From contig JALGQZ010000007.1 of NCBI GenBank assembly GCA_023105745.1, positions 55,843,569 through 55,907,568 on the forward strand: a stretch of 64,000 nt of DNA. The letters run 5' to 3'. The notes under the pieces are model-generated. The model worked only from the letters and a program-made list of their open reading frames with translations. It ran no database searches and was not told the DNA's origin. Positions 1 through 11,460 of the stretch are shown here, one piece after another. This DNA comes from Austropuccinia psidii. Lineage: Eukaryota; Basidiomycota; Pucciniomycetes; Pucciniales; Sphaerophragmiaceae. The first letter of the stretch is position 1. Each line of letters opens with the position of its first letter. The translations under genes and the position numbers were made by a program.

Positions 1-214
1 AGGTCCACAATTATGAACACCATGAGCTGGATCGAACTTCTTCAATATTTCCTCAATGAAAATGAGCAATAGAGTATTATTCCTAAGGGAGACGGTGATA
101 CATTTCAATTGATATTGTCTATATTCTAACATATTTAGCAAGTTGTTGCATCCTTAAGAGATAATAATCCGATTTTATTACACCTGCACAAATAATTCAC
201 AAAATTTTAATTTG

Positions 215-2306
215 TCACAGTGCTATACCGTGACAAATTACTAAGTTATTGCAGAGCATCACCATTCGGCCTAATAACTGGCATGTCAAGTATTTTGAGG
301 GCAATAGTCTGCATCTTACTACAGCCCTTGAGCCAATCTTAATCAAATACCTGAAATGATAGGCCTTCCGGAATATCACCATCATCTGTTGATCGTAATT
401 CTGGCAATCTATCAATAGGTTTCTTACCCTTTTTTTAATCCGATTCCAAAACTCTATGTCTCTATCCATTTTCAATACCAATTCGTTAAATAACTGGGAG
501 CGCCAGCGTAATCCCACTTTGCGGTAAACTTGACGGCCATTTTCCAGTACCTCCTCAGTATCTGAGCATACTCGAGGGTCATTGAATTGTGATGCTAGAA
601 TGGGAAATTTAGCCGTATCACACCATTCACGACAGCGCTCACAGGTCTGCACATAATCAAGTAGATCATCATAAGACTTTGTCCACAATGAAGAAGAGAT
701 ACAGTAACTAACCCTTTGACAAATCTTTGTGAGCTTTTGATTCTCCTTCTTTTTTACCAAATACTCCGCATCCTTTTGAATAGACTTCCATTCTCTTTTC
801 AAATAAGTGAAATATCGCTCCATTAAAGCCGCCACAACCCCATAGTTGTTATGATCCTTGTTCCAACAGTATTGATGATACTCGGTGCTGACAAGTGCGA
901 GACGGAATGTATGGTAAAACACCATAGACATCAGCTCGTTGAACGGATGTTGCCATGAGCTCTCCCAGTCCCAAGTGAATCGCTTTAGTCCTAGCTTGTG
1001 GAGCTCATTTTCGCAGTAGCTTTGGAAACCCTGATACTGAACCTGTGTTGATGGCTCATTGAAAACATCCTCGGGGACATAACCGAGATGACCAGCCACT
1101 TGAATTGCAATTTCACGCTCTTCTGTGCTGGGTGGTGCTGGTAGTGAGGAAAAATCCTTATCCCTAACTTTGAGTAGGAACAGGCAATGGGCGTGTACTG
1201 CTGATCTCATTCCATGGACATTCTCTGGAAGTTCTGCCTTCAGCCATTTTTGTTGCTCCTTCTGGATTGCACGTTTTGCCACATTGTGAGCTTTGTGGGC
1301 CTGGTTCCTTTGCTGTCTGACCTCGGATTGTTCAAGCATACTCTGGGCAAGGCCCAGCTGAGGATGGGTGAACTCACTATTTGATTGAGTGCCTTGCTCA
1401 TGCGCGGTGAAATTTTCCCTTGTTGGTTCATCATTTCTTTCACTTTAAGTCGGAGACATGTTCTCATCCTCATCATCCACAATTCTTTCTCTTGATGTAC
1501 AGGCATGACCCGTTCTTGGTTTGGAGGCATATGGATGATGATGTCCAGTGACTTTCTCTTTATGGACCAGAGGTGAAGATGCATAAAGTTCATCACCTGC
1601 CATGCAAATCATCAGTTAACACATCAAAACATTAATGAAGACTGGGCATACTCACAATCTTCAATTGGCTTCTGAGATCGGACTGACTTGCCTTTAGGTG
1701 CCATATCTAACCCATGAAACAAACATATTAAATTGTGAAAAAGTTTATACTTCAAAATTAAAATGACTTACTTTGATGAAGCGTCAATCCTGGATTTCCC
1801 TCCGACAGACCACTCCAGGTTACATTTTCCAAAGGTCTTTTTCGTCTCCCCCCATCAAGCCTCCTTTCATTGCCCACATGAACCTGAGATCCTGATGGAA
1901 TATTGAGGGTTGGCTGTTGACTTTGTCCAAAGGGATCCTGGGATGCGACTGGATTCCGACCGGGGTTAAGGAGGAACTCACGTGGAAATTTTGATTGGGG
2001 ATTAGCGTTTGATGAGATTTGAGGTGTGCTTTCTGGCCCCTCAGACACATGCATTTGTGTATTAGTGGGATTCGGGGGAATTGGAGTGACAGAAATATTT
2101 GGGATCGCCCAAGTGCTGGAAGTTGGAGCCTTCGGATTTCCCACATCAATGTTAAGACCTGATACATTCATTGAGGATGCAATAGGGGTTGTGAGAGGAA
2201 TGTTGGGACTCAATGGTGATTGTGTTTGAACATATTCTATGCTAGATTCACTATCTGAGTCATGAACAGAACCTGAACGGGATTTATGTGACTTGGAAGA
2301 TGACAT
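215..2306 (-). pseudogene. Plavaka-associated accessory gene, copy 1 (function unknown)
   Basis: I do not recognise a characterised family. Starting at 2306 (MSSSKSHKS), exon 1 (2306-1772) is a Ser/Pro/Asn-rich, probably disordered region. Intron 1 (1771-1707) runs GTAAGT to TTAG, exon 2 is 1706-1656, intron 2 (1655-1597) runs GTGAGT to GGCAG, and exon 3 starts at 1596. Exon 3 encodes a charged, helical, Trp/Cys-containing region (for example WKSIQKDAEYLVKKKENQKL). The same exon-intron plan exists in copy 2 (24357 onward), so the gene is a stable partner of the transposase. Breaks: in-frame TAA at 1447-1445, and a one-base frameshift in the T-run at 430-436 judged against copy 2. A role in transposition (DNA binding or antisilencing, as in other two-gene elements) is only a guess. 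Confidence 0.6.
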
Positions 2307-3301
2307 AAGGGCCGAAAAAGTACAGTAATATTTTTAACTTGATAAAACAGTTCAGTATTGTGATAAAATAGAGGGATATGAGATGAGATTTTTTCAAATT
2401 TAGAATAGAGAAATTCTATGAATAGTTGGAACCAAGTGTTGTGTGGAAGTCGAATAAGACTCTTTTGAGGGGAATCCTCTCTGCCTCCTCTTGAGCTCCT
2501 CCGCTTTTGTCGGAAACCACCCTGCACGGCCTACCAGCATATCATGTGATATTTCCTTGATCTAAAAGGGGACCTATCATCCATAAGTAATCATATTTGG
2601 TAACATTTCCGCCTCCCCAATGTCACATTTTGTGAATTATCCAAACTGCCAATATATGCATTGAAATTCCACAGAATTGTACATCTGTAAAGGGGTATAT
2701 TCATGAAGGATTTACCCACAAAAGAGACATCAACTTTTCAAGAAAGGAAAGACAATCAAAATCACATTCAAACCAATTAAAAGCCCGCCGCACTCAAACC
2801 AAATACCAAGACTTTAGCTGCACTCCAACCCCTTATGTAATAGAGTTATATTGTTATGTCTGTAATAAGGTTTAAACCATGTAGGATGGCGTGCCAGCGT
2901 ACATGGATTAAATGTTAATCCCCTCAATTCAATGGTAACACTTCACTAATAGAACCCCCTCAATGGTCAAACCCCCACTATCACGATGTGTAAGTAAACT
3001 AGAATATGTATGAGCATTGAGCAGCATGGCATTTTACCCAATTCAACTCCTAACCAATTCCGCCCTCCAGATGAGACATGTTACACTTTATCCGCTGCAG
3101 CTCATGAACCATTACAAATGGGATAAAATACTCAGCTGGCTGGAATCATCTCCCCATTCATAAATAATCACTCAATTTTATTGCCATTAATAACACTCCC
3201 AAACACTTTCACATCAACCATAGATATTTATACACAAACCAACCGTACTTCCAATTCCTGCAACAATGACAACCCGGCCCTATTCCTCAATGCGTATATG
3301 C
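2307..3301. promoter_or_regulatory. Divergent intergenic/promoter region of Plavaka copy 1
   Basis: Nearly 1 kb between the accessory gene start (2306, minus) and the transposase start (3302, plus) with no credible ORF. It must hold the promoters of both genes. A 30-bp palindrome lies inside it (2877-2906). The counterpart in copy 2 is 23359-24356. No clear TATA box could be assigned to either gene. Confidence 0.5.
2877..2906. promoter_or_regulatory. Conserved palindrome in divergent promoter (copy 1)
   Basis: Imperfect inverted repeat with arms beginning CCATGTA and ending TACATGG around a GGC..GCC core. The same palindrome is present at 23756-23785 in copy 2, where the flanks have drifted more. 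Likely a protein-binding site serving both divergent genes, by inference only. Confidence 0.5.
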
Positions 3302-6300
3302 ATGTGTCAACACTGCTCAACTCAAACACACTCTTCCCCTGAGGGTGATAGGCATGGAGTTGCCTTCACACCTTTCCAATATAAACAGCACATTAAAAAG
3401 CTCAAATGAACCATTGCACCCAAATCTCTTCCAAACATCCCTACTTCTGCATCAGGATCTGGGTGCCCAAAAATTCTATTGGATCAAATCTTCCCAGCTG
3501 ATTATTCACAATTGACCCAAAGCACTTTCTCAACTCCAGCGGGTCTCAATTCCACTGCACAGAAACCATATAGTGGCAGTCAAACCCTTCCCCCACAAGA
3601 CCTAGGAATGATAATATCTGCCATTCTATCATTAAGGTATAATTTACCCCGCAGGGCTTCACGCATACTCACCCCCGCCCTGAACCTGCTGATCAAGTCC
3701 AGTATCTCAAGCTCAGCTGGTCCCCCCGCTCCTGCATTCCATATACCTCAAGATCTGAGTACCATATTTGAACATCTCCAATTGGAGCCAGTGATTCAAA
3801 ACTATATATGTTGTCCTCAATGTTTCTCACTTAATGGCCTTACTGAATCAGTCACAACTGACCAACCCCACTGTCAACGCCATAATGACCCAAATGATCA
3901 TGATCCCCCTTGCACACAATCATTAGGCAAATTCATCTATTCATCTGCCCCCCACACCCAAAACACAACCAACATGAAGCAAAAATTTATACCAACAAAA
4001 CATTTCATTTATCAACCATTTAAAAATTGGCTTGCCAGATTTCTGCAGCGTTCTGGAATTATGGAAACTCTGCATCAACATCAACAATCCCAAACTCCTG
4101 AAGGTTCTCCCAAATGTGACGTCTGGGATGGATTGGTCTGGAGGCGCTTCACTGGAACTAGAAATATCAACGACCCCCCATTCATGTCCATTCCTGGTGC
4201 ATTGGCCTTCTCCATTTATGTGGACTGGTTTAATGCACATGGAAAGTCAACCCAGTTGGCTAGCATTGGACCTATCATTCTTATTTGTCTTAATCTCCCC
4301 CCAAGTGAAATATTGAAGCTCGAGAATGTCTATGTTGCAGGAATCATCCCTGGTCCGAAGGATCCAACTGCGCTTCAATTGAATTATCTATTAATGCCAC
4401 TCATCAACGAGCTCAAAGAGCTATGGCAAGGTTGCCATTTTGCACCCACCTCAACAGGTCCATCAGGATCCTTCATCTGTGTTGCCATCCTCACAGCCAT
4501 TGCGGATGTGGTTTCCATGCGCAAGCTTACTGGATTTATTTCCCATTCAGGAAACCACTTTTGTAATTTTTGCACCATTCACAAAGCTCAAATTGAAGAA
4601 ATTGGTCCTCAATTTCACTACACGCGCTCATACCAAAGTCATAAATCAACCATTGCCAAATGGCTTCGGGCAACCCCACAACAAAGACAAGCAATTTTCT
4701 CTGAGTATGGAGTGCAATATTCAATTTTAGAAGACCTTCTGTATTGGGATGCAACCAGAATGGTTAATCTTGACATAATGCATAATTTAATACTTGGAAT
4801 TTTGAAGGATCATGCAACTTTCAAATTGTGCATTCCAGAGTCAAAATCAAAAAGTTACTTGAGGTCCCGCAGGAAATCCAATGACACCAACAGTTCAGAC
4901 TCAGATTCCAAGACCTCCAACAGCTCTCTTGATAAAATCACATTGAGAGAGGCCGGCTCCCTGAGAAGAGACGCAGCAAAAATAGTAAATGAGCCACTCC
5001 CCACTACTTCCCAATGCCCACCCCTCACACAGAACATCCATCTAGTGGTTCTGTGGAGATTCCTTCATTTGATGTGGATTACATCCCCACTTCTGAGATA
5101 CCCTCTGAATTGGATATCACTGCACTGAGTGATCACCAGATCAAGGGTGAGGCTCTTGAGCATCTCCGACAAATCATATCTGAGACCATAATTCCCTCAT
5201 CATGGACAAGAGTACCCCGCAAAATGGGTTCCCCCTCTCATGGTAGCTTAAAAGCCGCTGAATGGGCTCTATTATATAAGGTCTATATTCCATTTCTAAT
5301 GCTCAATCAACAGATGTCATTAGATGCACACCAATCTGCCAACACTCAAAGAAGAATGGGTCAGTCAGAAGAACTTGCAAATGAAATAGCCAAGAATACA
5401 TTCCATTTGATTAGTGCTATCAACATTGCCACAAGCTGGACTGTTTCAATAGATGATGCGACTGCATTTGCTGAACATTGGAAAAAATTCCGCATTTCCA
5501 ATCAACACCTGTTCCCAAAACAGAAAAGTAAGCCAAATCATCATTTTGCTGATCATATTCCCAAACTCTTCCAACGTTGGGGCCCAGCACAAGCCTGAGC
5601 CACATGGGGTTATGAGCGCTTGATTGGAGTATTTGCAAAGATGCCAACAAATAACAAAATATGTAGGTCAATTAATAAGATCAATATATTCACATTAATT
5701 AAACACCTGAACTGAATAAGACTAGCTTCTTGCAACTCTGAATAGATGATATAGATAAAACCTTACTTCAACATATCTGTTGATGTTCCAACCTTTCCGT
5801 TCTCCTGAAATCCCCATCTGTGCCATGTGAAATAAAACAGCTTTTCGAATCACAGCCACCTTCCGTGTTCAATCACCATAAATATAACAAACCATCCCGC
5901 CATGACCAACAAAATTATGATTTCCTGGTTGAGTACTTACAGACTTTTCATGCAACAAGGGAAATGGTTGATTGGATCAGCTTAGACAATACCGTGCAAT
6001 CCACAAGTCATCCCACTTCAAGGATTGTCTCACCTTGGTATTTTCCAGTTTCAAACATTAATATGGGGAACAATATATTTTCAACTGAATCCAAAAATGT
6101 CAGCAACAGTGTGATATGTTTTCAAAGGGGCAACTCACGACAATTGGGTATTATTGATAGCATTTTCAAAGTCTCTGAGCCATCTAGCATACTGAACAAT
6201 AACTTTCTGATCTTAAAAACTTTGAAGATTGATGTGAATTTCCTACCAGATTGGCCATATCTCAATATTTATAAAGCTGTTGGTTTTGATGATGGACACT

Positions 6301-6407
6301 TGATTATATCAGAAGAAGAAATAGAAGGTAACTGTGGATTGTATGATAACAAAGCTCTGTCATGTGGACTTCTTGTAATGATAAAGCCATTATTTCATGA
6401 TATTTAG
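3302..6407 (+). pseudogene. Plavaka/Tnp2-type transposase, copy 1 (broken)
   Basis: DDE-type transposase of a cut-and-paste element. The reading frame starts at ATG 3302 with an N-terminal CxxC (MCQHCSTQ). It continues through a stretch typical of Tnp2/Plavaka proteins: IYVDWFNAHGK, then CLNLPPSE, AGIIPGPKDP and ELWQG (about 4200-4430). A GNHFCNFC cysteine pair (about 4550) and YWDATRMVNLDIMHNLILGI (about 4744-4803) follow. Breaks: TGA at 3407-3409, a frameshift near 5010 caused by 19 bases missing relative to copy 2, and TGA at 5596-5598. Open frame resumes at 5820-6407 after a probable intron beginning near 5661 (GTAGGT). The longest intact block, about 3410-5128, has no ATG at its start. 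Upstream lies the divergent promoter. Confidence 0.7.
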
Positions 6408-6668
6408 TCTACAAAAATGCAAATCTCTCAGATTCATTAGAAATTTTGCTAGTGAAATAACTGCCTCAAAATTTAGTGACAGAGACATGCCATTGTGACA
6501 AGCAAAGCCCATTATTTCACATTGCCACAAAGAACTTACTATTTTGACATTGGATACAGTGTAAATAAGCCAAGTCCAATGATCAAATGACCCACACACT
6601 CACCTTTAACAGCATCCAAAATTTCTAACTGCGCCATCATCATGTTGGAAGCGGAATCCGCTGTTGCG
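6408..6668. other. Non-coding 3' region of Plavaka copy 1
   Basis: No gene seen. The stretch is conserved in inverse orientation in copy 2 (about 20010-20270), so it belongs to the transposon rather than to host DNA. Confidence 0.4.
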
Positions 6669-6811
6669 TACCCACACACGCAAATGCACCTACACACCCA
6701 CCTGCACACGCCAATGCACATGCAATCGCACCTACACCCGCACACGCCAATGCACACGCAATCGCACCCGCACACGCCAATGCACACGCAATCGCACCCG
6801 CACACGCACAC
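6669..6811. repeat. CpG-rich minisatellite in Plavaka copy 1
   Basis: About five degenerate, roughly 30-bp units built from words such as CGCACACGCCAATGCACACG. Copy 2 has a decayed counterpart near 19690-19800 in which the CpG dinucleotides are largely TG or CA and the unit number differs. The six-frame translations of this block are low-complexity artefacts. Confidence 0.75.
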
Positions 6812-7034
6812 TTCATGGATGATCTGGTGAAGTCAAACCCCCTGCCTACATCAAGACTGGCTGAAGGACCTCTTTGATGTGTGCGTGTGCAAACAGGCGG
6901 GTCTGGTGTAGTTTTTACCAATCATCGGACGGTTGCGGGATGATCAGGTGGTGAGGAATCTGAGTTGAAGGCACAGGGGAACCAATATTATTGGATGTCA
7001 CAGGATTTGGTGTAAGACCAGAGTGTGACGTGTG

Positions 7035-7137
7035 CTCAATGTTCGCTTGACGTGAGGTCGACTTTTATCCTGCTTGACGTTTGCTTGACGTGAAGTCAAT
7101 CGCCGATGATTGACGCGAGATTCGCCCTGGTGATAGA
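7035..7137. repeat. Subterminal TTGACG repeats at Plavaka right end
   Basis: Four variants of GCTTGACGTGA/GATTGACGCGA within 100 bases of the proposed element end, in one orientation. Clusters of short subterminal repeats are the usual transposase-binding region of CACTA/Tnp2-like elements. The equivalent region of copy 2 (19215-19330) keeps them only in decayed form. Confidence 0.5.
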
Positions 7138-8939
7138 ACCCATAATTCTTGCATATATCCAAAGTTCATTATTTTTCATATAGAAAAGTATGAATAACCA
7201 TTTTGTGAGGTAGTAAATCCATAAATTTAAGTTCAGCTTTGGATTCTACAGGAAAATTTAGCTAGGGCTAATAAGCTTGGATTGACAATATGAGGTGGTA
7301 ATATGGAAAATACTTCCACACCTAATCATAAATACCACATAAAAGGATTTGTAAAAGTTTTGTTTTTTGCATTTTCATACCAAAGAAATGGTATTGTGAG
7401 AAATCCCATGTTACATTTACACTAAGAATAGTATTATTAACTTTTGCAGAGCTTTAAAATACTGTATTATTACATACAGGATTGGTAAAACCATGTTGGA
7501 TATCAGTATTGAAGCCTGAATTGCCATTTTTGACATGAAAATACCTAAGGGGGACAACAAACCTCAAAGAGAGGCAGCTTACCCAAACTCTGAGGCCTCT
7601 GAGGTGTGAAAAGCTCCAAAACTTGAATACATGGCCAATGATGGCCCAATTGGTCTATAGAACACTTGGGAAGCTTTTTTCCAAGTTAATAGCCCATTAA
7701 ATGATGAGAAAAAAGGAAATAACCTGCTATTTTGATGTGACAAGGAGGTAATAAAAAACTCTGACTCCTTGAACAATTTAAATTCTTAATTATTTTCCAT
7801 GGATAAAACCAAAAAAGAGTTATTAAAACCTTTTTTGGACCAGTATCCACGCAATTACCTCTTGGAAACCAGCTATCTCTATGATATTTGCTTATACTAC
7901 ATAAAGAATGAGGTAAAACTTCATAAATTTATTGAAAGGACAACTTTTTATGAATCCTTCTGAGAATTTCAGAAATCATGAAGGAAGGGATAGCTCACAC
8001 CAAAAGCAAAAAGCTATGACTTTCTAATTCAAATGAAAAGCCTTATATACAGTCCATTGTTGATGATTTCACAATAAACACTGAATCTTCAAAAATTTAC
8101 AGAAAATACAACCTTTCATGAAATTACCAATAAAATTGATAGATTTGAGGAATAAAAGTTTATTTTGAAATGAAAAATATTTAAAGTTTTAACTCCTTTA
8201 TTTCTTTACCATAAATGGGTTGATGGTCACATAAAATGATGTAATTAAGTAATAATTAGAATATTATGTGACTAAAAGTGATAGAACTGATAAACCAATG
8301 AAGGGGACTTTTGCTTCACTTTGATCTATGAAATTTCTCTATGAGCTGTTGTAGACTCAAAATAGGCCTACTATTTATGTTTTTTCCAGATATCATCTTA
8401 TTGTTAATAGCAACAGTCAGTATCAGTCAGAATCCTTCTTAAGAATTTTTATCTTAAAAAATCAATTAGAAAAATGGGAACTCAAAGAATGATAATGTTT
8501 CCAATAGTTTTCAGCTTTTGTCTGTTATATTACTGCTTAAAAATAATTTTTTATCCCTTAAATCCACACATAATCCCTCAAATAACTCTACCAGATTTTA
8601 TGAAAGTATCTTGAGAATAATAGTGTGTGTTTTGAGAAATTCTTAAAATTTTTCTCTAGATTTGTAGTTTTCTTCAAGAATTTATCATAATTATTCGTAA
8701 AAGAAATAATTATTGAATGAAAGAATTTTATATAATCTCAATGAGAAGTTTTTTTTATCAAATCTTCCTTTAATTTAGTATAGTAGATAATTACCACTTA
8801 CTGTTCAAGTCACTAGTAGTATATAACAAGTAAAAGAAATATCCAAGCAATTAATTGTATTTGTGGTTACAATAAGTTTTTTTATATTTAATAAGAACAG
8901 TCATAGTACTCTTAATTAATGGTAAAATTATCAAGAGTT
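7138..8939. other. AT-rich DNA, no recognised gene
   Basis: Mostly non-coding AT-rich sequence. The only coding-like patch is on the minus strand at about 7579-7776 and I do not recognise it. It may be remnant LTR sequence, because LTR-type ends follow at 8940-9138. Confidence 0.3.
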
Positions 8940-8993
8940 TCATAAAAACATCTTACAGCCAGGCCCTCTTCAATTAGAAGAGCCCCTGTGACA
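8940..8993 (+). repeat. Fragment matching the 3' end of family-B LTRs
   Basis: The reverse complement begins TGTCACAGGGGCTCTTC and continues with GAGGGCCTGGC, as do the LTR ends at 55199 and 58341. Only about 50 bases are recognisable; the other end was not found. Confidence 0.4.
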
Positions 8994-9049
8994 ATTATCT
9001 ATTTTAGGACATAATCAAAATATAAATTTTAATTTTAATTACTTTTATC

Positions 9050-9138
9050 TTATTAATCATTATTTATGAAGACATCAAAATTACAATAAGTTAAGAATTG
9101 GTAATTCTTACTTATTTTTTTATAGTAATACCTTGCAG
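9050..9138 (+). repeat. Fragment matching the 3' end of family-A LTRs
   Basis: ACAATAAGT..ATTGGTAATT..TTACTTATT..ATAGT..ACCTT matches the last 80 bases of the element A LTRs (36600-36683 and 45285-45361) with substitutions. The upstream boundary of this LTR is not visible. Confidence 0.45.
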
Positions 9139-11460
9139 GTGACCATTGAGGGTGTTTCCAAACCCCAGTCCACCAAGGAAGCACCACCTAACAGCCATTT
9201 AAGGAAGGGAGGGGGAGTACTAATTTTATACTTGTAGATTTGGGAGTCTCTGGAAGAGAAAGGAAAACTAGCTCTTGGCCCCACTGAAGGGGATGAAACA
9301 TGACATGAGAACTAACTCAAGGAATAGAGCCGATAGAAAGGTAAATAAAATGGAAAAATCAAAAAAACAACAGAAGACTACTTTTTGAGAATACAAATAG
9401 CCAAAGGTCAATGCCCAATCTCTGATCAATGCAAGTTTTTTTCATGCATTTCTGTGAGAGTGATTTCGGAGTAGGCTAAGAGCTTTCTTCCTCCTGAGGA
9501 GATAAACTCAGTGGGTGCACTCATGGCTTAATTGGCCAAATACTTGTGGTCCATTAGGTTAAAATTAGAAAAAAATGAACTTTGGGACCTACAAAAAAGC
9601 TGAACCTTTACAATATTGGGCCCAAGTGGCTCTGCATGTAATGATTTAGGTTGATTCTCCAAATCTGTCTCTTCCTGTAATGACAATAAATACATCTCAT
9701 CAAGTAAAGAAGTAGCAATATTTGATATGATTAATGGTAGGCTTGTATGGGGGTTTTTAACAGAGAAGTGCCTTTTTGCTTCTTCTTCAAATATGAAAAC
9801 ATGATTTCCAGAGGAAAAAATAAGAAGGCCAAATTTGAGTAATTATTAGCAAAAAACTTGAGCTTGAATCAAGGGGCCCCAAGTGAATCAGAAATTGTTT
9901 TCATCTTCATAAGTAGGTCCTAGAGGTATTTTGAAGGCTGGCTCTATTGGTCTCACAAGATATTGATTGGCAGCCTAATAGCGATATAAGAATGTCAGTG
10001 AGGCTTTGTAAATAATGCAGAAGTCAAAAATGACTTCCATGATTCATACTTTTGATTAGGAGAAGGTAAATAGGAAATACATGATTGATTTTGGGGTACT
10101 TAAAGCCACAAATAATGTGGATTTATTCTCAAATGGGCTGAACAAAATTGATGATAAATTTTACCTCATCCTTTACAACACATGAAAATACAATTCATGA
10201 TTTGGAGTGTTCCAAATTTCCTATATGCCCCTGAGGTCAAATTCTTGTTTGAGAATGTCATATGTTGATTTCAAGAATGTGAAAGCATGAGGAAAGAGAT
10301 CAGTCATGGGGGTGGATTTACCCTGGAAATTGCAAATAAGCTTAACCATTATTCAAAATTTCTTGCTCTGTTGTGGGCTTTGATGAAATGAAAATTCAAG
10401 GCAAGAAGTCTGTGTAATTATTGTTTTATTATTAGAATTATGGCCATAAGCTTTATAAATGGGGTTGAAAATATAAATTGGTCCAGTAATCCCTTCAGAG
10501 GTGCCAGGCAATTCTAGAATGGGCTGTGAAAGTGAATTAACTCCATCATGTGCACCCAAGTGAATAGTGTGTACCAGAAACCCTATTTCTTGAGTTTTGG
10601 AACAGAATGAGCTGGTGATGAATTGGATCTCATTTGAAATCTTGGAGTTTATGAATTAATTATCAGTGGTGAAACATAGAATTTCATTTTTAAAGCTGCA
10701 TTGGGCTCAAGTATTGAGGAATATTTTGGACGATTTGGCACCTGAATGATCTCCTAAAAGGGATAATCAGCTTATAATGAAAAAATAACACATTTGAGGG
10801 AGTTTGAAGACTTAAATTAAGCTTCAGTAACTCCCAAAATAACCCTAAAAAAATAAGATGCTTGTCAAAATAGTGGCATGTGACTACCATAAAGGCATTC
10901 AAATTAGGTCTGGTTCATGTTTCAGCTGTCAAAGAGATAAAGCTCCCAGGTTCAGACAGGGTTTCCCTAATATTCTCTTGAAGGAAAAAGAGAAAAATTG
11001 ATACATGAGCAGTTAATTCTGTCTAAAAAAGCCATAATATCAAGGAGGTTAGGGTTAAAAATCCTAATGAGAGCAGGAAATGATCTTAATTAGGTAATGA
11101 AGAGAGGGAGTTCAAAATAATGTAGGAAATATATGAGTGCAGTCTTGACTTTTTTAGGAAATAATGTCTAAAAAAACATGGCAGTTAGTATAAATAAAAA
11201 AAAAAGTAGAAAAAAATACTTTCTTGGGTGTTGTGTTTGAACATAGATGTAAATGCTATCAAGACACATTAATGATATCCAGCTGGGGTTGTCCAGATTA
11301 TGCAGGGAGTTAAGGTGATCAGTCATTGTTTGGTTCTCCAAGTAAAATAATTTTGTGATATTAAATACCTTTTGTGGAAAGTTTCAAGTCCACTTTGGTT
11401 TGATAGGAATAATAGCCATTAATAAGAACAAAGTATCAGATAAATTAGGGAATATAAATA
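9139..11460 (-). other. Unidentified coding-like stretches, heavily broken
   Basis: The minus strand contains short open patches with protein-like composition (for example about 9600-9800, 9900-9990, 10353-10559 and 10690-10902) separated by stops. I recognise no domain. It may be an old gene or retroelement. No plus-strand coding was found. Confidence 0.2.

Larger units (their letters stand above)
1..7137 (+). mobile_element. Plavaka/Tnp2-like DNA transposon, copy 1 (left end outside window)
   Basis: Two-gene DNA transposon: an accessory gene on the minus strand (about 215-2306) and a transposase on the plus strand (3302-6407) are transcribed apart from a shared intergenic region. The same set occurs in reverse at 19215-26640, which defines the unit. 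The right end is placed at 7137 because similarity to copy 2 stops after the shared string GCCCTGGTGATAG. Bases 1-60 still match copy 2 (reverse complement near 26570-26632), so the left end lies upstream of the window. Subterminal TTGACG repeats and a CpG-rich minisatellite occupy the right 500 bases. Both genes carry breaks, so this copy is probably non-autonomous. Assignment to Plavaka rather than another Tnp2-type group is by remembered motif similarity. Confidence 0.7.

Noticed and set aside
6539..6921. Cys/Val/Gly and His/Pro repeat ORFs near the Plavaka end
   Set aside because: Translations of the minisatellite at 6669-6811, with no independent coding signal.
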